28,255 bases of DNA from positions 1 through 28,255 of the forward strand of contig DATGEP010000401.1 of assembly GCA_035310125.1 (NCBI GenBank). The letters run 5' to 3'. Under the pieces are notes generated by a model. It saw only the letters and a list, made by a program, of their open reading frames with translations. It had not been told where the DNA came from and searched no databases. Origin of the DNA: DATGEP01 sp035310125 (GTDB lineage Bacteria; Chloroflexota; Ktedonobacteria; Ktedonobacterales; JADMIN01). The position numbers were made by a program, and so were the translations under genes. Shown piece after piece: positions 1-5,445 of the stretch (positions are counted from its first letter, which is position 1; each line of letters begins with the position of its first letter).

Positions 1-54
1 TTACCACTGGCCCCTATAGGTGCGTCTTCCGGCGCCGCGACGACGCATTCGCGT

Positions 55-65
55 CAGGTATACTA
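55..65 (+). promoter_or_regulatory. Candidate -10 region upstream of mini-PEPC gene
   Basis: TATACT at 59-64 sits inside the 11-mer CAGGTATACTA, which also occurs at 26424-26434 upstream of the class V aminotransferase. No good -35 box lies 16-18 bp upstream. It is about 90 bp before the likely start codon at 152, so it could be the start of this transcription unit. This is a pattern match only. Confidence 0.35.
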
Positions 66-151
66 CGTTTTGGCGGTACACATGCTCCTCCGCGCGCTCG
101 CATACGCCATGTGCGGCGCTGGGGCGGATATGCGCAACGCGGGAGGCGCCG

Positions 152-775
152 ATGACAGAGACAGGCGAGCTGCCGGAGCCGTCGCAAACAGCCGGCGCGC
201 CGGCGCGGGCGATCGAGCGGGGGGCGCCGCTCGCGACGATGGATGCCCTGCGCGAGGATGTGCATACCCTCGGCGACCTCGTGGGCCAGGTGGTGCGCGA
301 GCAGGCCGGGGATCGCATCTTCGGGCTGGGATCCGCGCTGGAGGAAGAGATCAGCGGCGGCGGGCTGGAACAGCTGCGGGCCATGTATGCGGGCTGGCGC
401 TTCTTCGCGACAGCGATGGACAATGCCCAACGCAGCCTCGGAATTGCCGATATGCCCACCGTCCGGCGCTACGCCAGCCTCGTCCCCGCTGGCAACGCGC
501 ATTTCGAGCTGCTGCGCGCCGAATACGCGCGCAGCGTGCGCACCGTCCTTCAGATCACCCAGCAGCAGGCGCTGCTCGAACGATCCTCCGTCCTGGCGCG
601 CTCTATCCGCCTGCGCAATCCCTACGTGGATGCGCTCCATGTCGCGCAGATCGCGCTGCTGCGCCGCTATCGGACCCCTGGCGATGCGTCGCGACCGGAA
701 GACTCCGCGATGCTGCTCGATGCCATTCACCACAGCATCAATGGCATCGCCGCCGGCCTCCAGGAAACCGGGTGA
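152..775 (+). CDS. Internally deleted phosphoenolpyruvate carboxylase (mini-PEPC)
   Basis: A 207-residue product. After a Pro/Ala-rich lead, residues 31-57 (LREDVHTLGDLVGQVVREQ region) match the extreme N-terminus of PEPC. Residues 58-207 match the PEPC C-terminal domain: FGLGSALE, then MYAGWRFFATAMDNAQRSL, SIRLRNPYVDALHVAQIALL and a final GIAAGLQETG. Normal PEPC has about 850-1000 residues, so the middle, including the catalytic His, Lys and Arg residues and the GGS/TGRG-type loops, is absent. The join is in frame at about 320-331. The start ATG at 152 has GGGAGG at 141-146; an ORF extends upstream but lacks such a site. Two C-terminal family residues also differ: the Lys of the AKAD motif is Ile98, and the Asn of the terminal NTG is Glu205. 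It cannot fix bicarbonate as it stands. It is either a remnant still read in frame, a repurposed regulatory piece, or an assembly collapse. The amidohydrolase starts 17 nt after its stop. Confidence 0.85.
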   Translation: MTETGELPEPSQTAGAPARAIERGAPLATMDALREDVHTLGDLVGQVVREQAGDRIFGLGSALEEEISGGGLEQLRAMYAGWRFFATAMDNAQRSLGIADMPTVRRYASLVPAGNAHFELLRAEYARSVRTVLQITQQQALLERSSVLARSIRLRNPYVDALHVAQIALLRRYRTPGDASRPEDSAMLLDAIHHSINGIAAGLQETG

Positions 776-792
776 CGCGAGAGGTATTCGCC

Positions 793-1941
793 ATGTCGCC
801 GCTTGACCTTTCCGCCATCCCTGTCGTGGATAACCACTGCCACGGCATGTATCGCGACGCGGATCATCTCGACATTCCCGCGTGGCGCCGGCTCTTCACC
901 GAAGCGTATGGGGCCGCTGCCCAGCGCGAGCATGTCGCGACGACGCTGTTTTATCAGCGGCTGCTGCGCGCGCTCGCCGCGTTCTGGGATTGCGCGCCGG
1001 ACGAAGATGCCGTCCTGGCGGCGCGCGGTCGCTACACGGGGGACGAGCGTATCCGCGCGCTGCTGCACGCCGCCAACATCGCGGCGCTGCTGGTAGACCA
1101 GGGATACCCGCCGCGCGATCAGGTATTGCCCGATAGTGACGTCGCCGCGCTCGCTGGCTGTCGCACTTTCCCCATGCTCCGGCTCGAGCCGCTGATGGAA
1201 CGCCTCATTGCGGAGCACCCCACGTTCGCGGATGTGGAAGATGCGTTGCGCGCGGCGCTGGCGGATGTGCGCGCGCAGGGTTACGTCGCGCTCAAGAGCA
1301 TCGCCGCGTACCGCACCGGGCTTGACATTCGCGTGTGGGATAGAGCGGACGCCGAAGCGTCCTTTGCCGAGGCGCGGCGGATTGCCAGGGAGACGGGCGC
1401 GCTCCGGCTGGCGCAGAAGCCGCTGCTGGACACGCTTCTGCACGTAGCCTTTGCTGAGGCGGCGCGACAAGAGCTTCCTATGCAGTTTCATACCGGCTAC
1501 GGCGATACCGACGCCGATATGCTGCTCGCCACTCCGCTGCACCTGCGCGGTGTGTTGGAGCAGCGCGCGTATCGCGGCATGCGTGTCGTGCTGCTGCATG
1601 AGTGCTACCCGTACACGCGCCAGGGCGGCTACCTCGCTGCCGTCTACGATCACGTCTACCTCGACCTCTCCTACGCGATCCCGTTCCTGGGCTACGGGGA
1701 GCTGGTGGCATGTACCCGCGCGGCGTTCGGTGTCGCGCCGTACTCCAAGCTGATGTATAGCTCCGACGCGGTAGGGCTGCCTGAATTGCTCTGGATCAGC
1801 GCCCGCGACGGCCGCCGCGCGCTCGGTCAGGTGCTCGGCGACATCGTGGAGGCGGGCGATCTTGACGTGGCGACAGCGGAAATCGCGGGCGCCGCCGTAC
1901 TTCACGACAACGCCGTGCGGGTCTATGATCTATCATCATGA
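793..1941 (+). CDS. Amidohydrolase family protein (amidohydrolase_2 type)
   Basis: A 382-residue metal-dependent hydrolase of the TIM-barrel amidohydrolase superfamily, closest in feel to the FluG-N-terminal / uronate isomerase-like group. Visible metal-site candidates are the HxH motif His15/His17 (VVDNHCHG), Lys168, His233 (QFHTGYGD), His269 (VLLHECYPY) and Asp325 (MYSSDAVG). The start ATG at 793 follows GAGAGG at 779-784. An ORF open in the same frame from position 70 is longer, but its first 241 codons are an out-of-frame shadow of the mini-PEPC gene. The substrate cannot be read from the sequence. It lies 17 nt after the mini-PEPC gene and its stop overlaps an ATG in the next gene's frame, so the three genes are probably one transcript. 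Confidence 0.85.
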   Translation: MSPLDLSAIPVVDNHCHGMYRDADHLDIPAWRRLFTEAYGAAAQREHVATTLFYQRLLRALAAFWDCAPDEDAVLAARGRYTGDERIRALLHAANIAALLVDQGYPPRDQVLPDSDVAALAGCRTFPMLRLEPLMERLIAEHPTFADVEDALRAALADVRAQGYVALKSIAAYRTGLDIRVWDRADAEASFAEARRIARETGALRLAQKPLLDTLLHVAFAEAARQELPMQFHTGYGDTDADMLLATPLHLRGVLEQRAYRGMRVVLLHECYPYTRQGGYLAAVYDHVYLDLSYAIPFLGYGELVACTRAAFGVAPYSKLMYSSDAVGLPELLWISARDGRRALGQVLGDIVEAGDLDVATAEIAGAAVLHDNAVRVYDLSS

Positions 1942-1973
1942 GATGCCGGGGGAAAGGATCTGCGAGGGTAGGC

Positions 1974-2978
1974 ATGCGAACATACGATGACGATATCTGT
2001 GACGTGCCCGGCGTACTGGTCGGCCACGACACTCAGCTTGAGGCGGGAACCGGCTGCACGGTGGTGCTGTTCGAGCGGCCCGCCATCGGCGCCGTGGATG
2101 TGCGCGGCGGCGCTCCCGCCACCCGCGAGACGGACCTGCTCGATCCCCGCTGCATGATGCGCGAGGTGCATGCCGTCGTGCTGGCGGGGGGCAGCGCCTA
2201 CGGTTTGGATGCCGCCACCGGCGTGATGCGGTATCTGGAGGAACGCGGGATCGGCTTCGATACTGGCGTCGCGCGCGTGCCCATCGTGCCCGCCGCGGCG
2301 CTCTTCGATCTTGCGGTTGGTCGCGCCGATGTTCGCCCGGACGCCGCCGCTGGTCGCCGCGCCGCCGAGGCCGCGCGCACCGGATCAGTCGCGCAGGGTT
2401 GCGTGGGCGCGGGCACTGGAGCGACCGTCGGCAAGATGGCAGGCCCGCTGTACGTCACCAAGAGCGGTCTCGGAAGCGCCAGCCTCCCACTCCCGGATGG
2501 TATGCGCGTCGGTGCGCTCGTCGCCGTAAACGCCGTGGGTGATGTCTATGATGAGCGTACCGGGCAGATCGTGGCCGGCGCGCGCCGCCCCGACGGCGCC
2601 GGCTGGCTCAACGCGCCCGACGCCTCACCCGCCGATATACGCGACGCCCAGCTCTTTCCCGGCGCGCAGACGACGCTCGCCGTCGTCGTCACCAACGCCC
2701 CTTGCGCCAAAGCCGATCTCGCCAAGATTGCCGGCATGGCGCATGACGGCCTTGCCCGCGCTATTCGCCCCGTCCACACGCCCTTCGACGGCGATATCGT
2801 CTTCGCGCTTTCGACGGCAGACGGCCCCGAGGCCGGCCAGCCCGCCTCACCTGTGATGGTCGGCCTGCTCGGCAGCATCGCGGCGCAGGCGCTTTCCCGC
2901 GCCGTCGTCAACGCGGTGCGCGCCGCCACGAGCCTGCACAGCATTCCCGCGTCGCACGAGCTGTTGTTTGCCTCATAA
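1974..2978 (+). CDS. P1/DmpA family aminopeptidase-like protein (peptidase S58)
   Basis: A 334-residue member of the P1 (DmpA, NylC-like) family of self-processing N-terminal nucleophile hydrolases. Family landmarks are VPGVLVGHDT (residues 11-20), AVVLAGGSAYGLDAATGV (67-84), the Gly-rich GCVGAGTGATVGK (142-154) and the nucleophile region GAQTTLAVVVTNAP (230-243). In family members I know the chain cuts itself between Asn and Thr (or Gly and Ser in DmpA), freeing a catalytic N-terminal Thr/Ser. Here the residue before the candidate Thr233 is Gln232. ATG 1974 is preferred because GAGGG sits at 1964-1968. An ATG at 1938 overlapping the previous stop as ATGA is open but lacks a ribosome site. 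Last gene of the first cluster. Confidence 0.87.
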   Translation: MRTYDDDICDVPGVLVGHDTQLEAGTGCTVVLFERPAIGAVDVRGGAPATRETDLLDPRCMMREVHAVVLAGGSAYGLDAATGVMRYLEERGIGFDTGVARVPIVPAAALFDLAVGRADVRPDAAAGRRAAEAARTGSVAQGCVGAGTGATVGKMAGPLYVTKSGLGSASLPLPDGMRVGALVAVNAVGDVYDERTGQIVAGARRPDGAGWLNAPDASPADIRDAQLFPGAQTTLAVVVTNAPCAKADLAKIAGMAHDGLARAIRPVHTPFDGDIVFALSTADGPEAGQPASPVMVGLLGSIAAQALSRAVVNAVRAATSLHSIPASHELLFAS

Positions 2979-3010
2979 CCGGTGTGTTGTCGCTCCACGA
3001 GTATGTGTAG

Positions 3011-3235
3011 GGCTGGCGTCTCGCAGGCCTATCTCTCCACCCTTCTGCTCATACTGTACTGGATGTTGATTGCTCGGGTTCGCACTTCACCTTGTACGTC
3101 AACGGCGTGAACGTGGGGAATATCAGCGATGGATTAATCGCTTCCAGTGGCATGGCGCCTGGCATGGAGCCTGAGCAAGCGGCCATTGGCACTGGGGTGG
3201 TCTTCACCAGCTTCAAGGTGACCCAGTGGCAATGA
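3011..3235 (+). pseudogene. C-terminal remnant of a beta-sandwich (LamG/DUF1080-like) protein
   Basis: The frame is open from 3011 after a TAG at 3008-3010 and ends at TGA 3233-3235. From about 3062 it reads like the end of a concanavalin/LamG-like domain, with FTLYVNGVNVGNISD followed by GTGVVFTSFKVTQW before the stop. That pattern (short strand, Asn-Gly turn, final strand ending in a Trp) is common at the C-terminus of extracellular or kinase-linked sandwich domains. There is no plausible start codon or ribosome site, and the 17 or so codons upstream of 3062 look random. I infer a decayed 3' end of a once larger gene. Confidence 0.55.
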
Positions 3236-3341
3236 TCGGCCCGCTTCGATCTCCCGGACCTCCCGGCATCCTACCCGCGCTCGCTACAATCTGATGACGA
3301 GCGCGCCGGAGGGTGGCGCGCGCGGCGAGCGAGGTAGACGT

Positions 3342-3566
3342 ATGCCCATCGTGCGGATCGAGATGCTGGCCGGACGAACGCCAGCCGTCAAAGCCGATCT
3401 GGTTCGGCGCGTCACGGAGGCCGTCGCCGGCACGCTCGACGTGCGGCCCGAACAGGTGCGCGTGCTGCTCTACGAAGTCGCGCCGGAGCATTGGGCCGTT
3501 GGCGGGCGCACGATGGCTGAGGGCGCTCACGCCAGTCAGAATGCCGGAGAAGGAGATGAGAAGTGA
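3342..3566 (+). CDS. 4-oxalocrotonate tautomerase family protein
   Basis: A 74-residue small tautomerase. After removal of the initiator Met, the catalytic base would be Pro1 (MPIVRIEMLAGR). Counting from Pro1, Arg11 and Arg39 fall exactly at the canonical 4-OT positions, and residue 50 is Trp where 4-OT has Phe. The family interconverts enol and keto acids, often in aromatic-compound breakdown; the real substrate is unknown. The start ATG at 3342 has a GAGG about 10 nt upstream; an open extension to 3294 would bury the essential Pro. The stop codon overlaps the start of the esterase gene (GTGATG), so the two are translationally coupled. Confidence 0.85.
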   Translation: MPIVRIEMLAGRTPAVKADLVRRVTEAVAGTLDVRPEQVRVLLYEVAPEHWAVGGRTMAEGAHASQNAGEGDEK

Positions 3567-4252
3567 TGGATGCCAGGCCGCTCCCACTGGTCTATTTGGC
3601 GCGCGAGCCGCTGATGCCGCCCGCGCCAGGCCACAAGCCGCCGATGTTGCTGCTGCTGCACGGCGTTGGCAGCCATGAGCGCGATCTCTTCGGTCTCGCA
3701 TCCGCGCTTGACCCACGCTTTCTCATCCTCAGCCTGCGCGCGCCCAACGTCATCGGGCCGGATAGCTACGCATGGTTCACCTTCACGCCGGCGCCCGGCG
3801 TCAACCGTATCAACGCCAACCAGGAAGAGGCCAGCCGCCAGCTGCTCCTGCGTGTCATTCCCGAAGCCGTCGCCGCCTACGGCGCTGACCCCGCGCGCGT
3901 CTACCTCATGGGGTTCAGCCAGGGCGCCATCATGAGCGCCAGTGTCACGCTCACCCGGCCTGATCTCGTCGCCGGCGCCGTGCTGATGAGCGGGCGCATC
4001 CTACCGGAAATCAAGCCATTGATTGCTCCCGCCGAGGCGCTGCGCGGGCTGCCCATCCTCGTCGTCCACGGCACACGCGATAGCATGCTGCCCATCACCC
4101 ACGGCCACGCCAGCCGCGAAACACTCTCCACCCTACCCGTCGCCCTCACCTACCGTGAATATGACATGCCCCACACCATCACCGACGCCAGCCTCGCCGA
4201 CATCGCCGCCTGGCTCACCGCGCGGCTGAATGAGGACGAACCACGTCAGTGA
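3563..4252 (+). CDS. Alpha/beta hydrolase, phospholipase/carboxylesterase family
   Basis: A 229-residue serine hydrolase of the carboxylesterase/phospholipase type (YpfH- or YtaP-like). It shows MLLLLHGVGSHERDL (oxyanion region, residues 28-42), the nucleophile elbow GFSQGA with Ser119, the acid Asp173 (VHGTRDSMLP) and His204 (YDMPHTI), the full catalytic triad in the expected order. No signal peptide, so cytosolic. The start is GTG 3563 or ATG 3566; AAGGAGA at about 3550 serves both, and both overlap the tautomerase stop. Likely co-transcribed with the tautomerase and the following flavin oxidoreductase, suggesting catabolism of a small ester or lactone; this pathway idea is inference. Confidence 0.87.
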   Translation: MMDARPLPLVYLAREPLMPPAPGHKPPMLLLLHGVGSHERDLFGLASALDPRFLILSLRAPNVIGPDSYAWFTFTPAPGVNRINANQEEASRQLLLRVIPEAVAAYGADPARVYLMGFSQGAIMSASVTLTRPDLVAGAVLMSGRILPEIKPLIAPAEALRGLPILVVHGTRDSMLPITHGHASRETLSTLPVALTYREYDMPHTITDASLADIAAWLTARLNEDEPRQ

Positions 4253-4276
4253 CGGACGTTCGCCGGGAGGAATATC

Positions 4277-5311
4277 ATGTCTGCGAATTCAGCGGCTCTC
4301 CGCCATACTCCCCGCTTCGGCCTCAGCGTGTCTCCATCCGTGGGCAACCTCCAAAAGACGCTGGCGCTGACACAGCTCGCGGATTCAGCCGGTCTTGATA
4401 TCGTCAGTGTGCAGGATCACCCGTATAACCCCGTATTCCTGGATACATGGACGCTGCTCGCGGTGCTTGGCGCCCGCACACGCCACGTGCGCCTGCTGCC
4501 CAACGTCGCGAATCTACCCCTGCGTCCCGCGCCAATGCTCGCGAAAGCCGCCGCTTCGCTGGATGTGCTGACGGGAGGACGCGTTGAGCTGGGTCTGGGC
4601 GCCGGCAGCTTCTGGGACGGTATCGCGTCATATGGCGGTCCACGCCGCACCCCCGGCGAAGCGGTGGATGCGCTGGAGGAGGCTATCGCCGTGATGCGGG
4701 CGCTCTGGCAGCCGCTCGCGCCTGGACGCACCATCACGCTTCCCGGCAGCTATTACGCACTCGACAACGCCCAGCCCGGTCCGGCTCCAGTCCACCCCAT
4801 TGCTCTCTGGATCGGCGCGCTCGGTCCACGCATGCTGCGATTGACCGGCCGGCTCGGGGATGCGTGGCTGCCGTCCATGTCGTATGTCTTGCCGGAGCGC
4901 GTGCCGGAGATGCAGGCGATCATCAGCGAAGCGGCGCTTGCGGCCGGGCGCCGGCCCGAAGACGTGCGCCGCGCGTACAACATCGGCGGTGTCATTCGCG
5001 CGCCCGGCGATCCCCACATGCAGCCACGCCGGCAAGGTATTCTCGTCGGCGAGGTCAGTGAGTGGGTGGAGCAGCTCGTGCGCTTCTCCACCGAGCTTGG
5101 CATGGATACGTTCATCTTCTGGCCGGCGGGAGGGAATGAGGAGCGCCAGATACGCGCGTTCGCCAGGGAGGTCGCGCCCGCCGTGCGTGCGGCGCTTGGG
5201 GTTGCGCCGCCGTTCACCGGCAGGACAACCACCGCGGATGCCGTGGAAGAAGCCTCGCGCGCATCGTTTCCCGCCAGCGATGCGCCTTCCTGGACACGTA
5301 TTCGCACATGA
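4277..5311 (+). CDS. LLM-class flavin-dependent oxidoreductase
   Basis: A 344-residue luciferase-like monooxygenase / F420- or FMN-dependent oxidoreductase. Family marks are FGLSVSPSVG at the start, LADSAGLDIVSVQDHPY, the LASLDVLTGGRVELGLGAG-type segment (here ASLDVLTGGRVELGLGAG, about residues 94-111) and PIALWIGALGPRMLRLTGR (about 174-192). The TIM barrel appears complete. Whether the cofactor is FMN or F420 cannot be decided by eye. The start ATG at 4277 follows GGGAGG at about 4264. It lies 24 nt after the esterase gene and probably ends that transcription unit. Confidence 0.87.
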   Translation: MSANSAALRHTPRFGLSVSPSVGNLQKTLALTQLADSAGLDIVSVQDHPYNPVFLDTWTLLAVLGARTRHVRLLPNVANLPLRPAPMLAKAAASLDVLTGGRVELGLGAGSFWDGIASYGGPRRTPGEAVDALEEAIAVMRALWQPLAPGRTITLPGSYYALDNAQPGPAPVHPIALWIGALGPRMLRLTGRLGDAWLPSMSYVLPERVPEMQAIISEAALAAGRRPEDVRRAYNIGGVIRAPGDPHMQPRRQGILVGEVSEWVEQLVRFSTELGMDTFIFWPAGGNEERQIRAFAREVAPAVRAALGVAPPFTGRTTTADAVEEASRASFPASDAPSWTRIRT

Positions 5312-5334
5312 ACGTAGCTGCCCGCTTTCGTGAA

Positions 5335-5363
5335 TAGCCAGGTGGCGGCGCATGTGGTACGAT
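5335..5363 (+). promoter_or_regulatory. Candidate sucAB promoter
   Basis: TAGCCA at 5335-5340 (4 of 6 to TTGACA), a 17-bp spacer and TACGAT at 5358-5363 preceded by TGG, an extended -10 pattern. It lies about 80 bp upstream of sucA in the only gap before the operon. Confidence 0.45.
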
Positions 5364-5445
5364 ATAGGGATGGTGAGATGCAATTGTGATGTGAACGCCT
5401 GGCATCTCACGGATGGTCTACTGAGGCAGACAAGGGTTTACGTCT

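Noticed and set aside
70..792. A 623-codon open frame (70-1941) that would extend the amidohydrolase by 241 residues
   Set aside because: The extension is an Arg/Ala-rich shadow read out of frame over the mini-PEPC gene, and a good ribosome site precedes ATG 793.
727..1905. Long minus-strand open frame (392 codons) opposite the amidohydrolase
   Set aside because: High GC makes long antisense frames common; the product resembles no protein and the plus-strand gene has clear motifs. Similar antisense frames at 4628-5410, 6376-7323, 9032-9757 and 20552-21805 were dismissed for the same reason.
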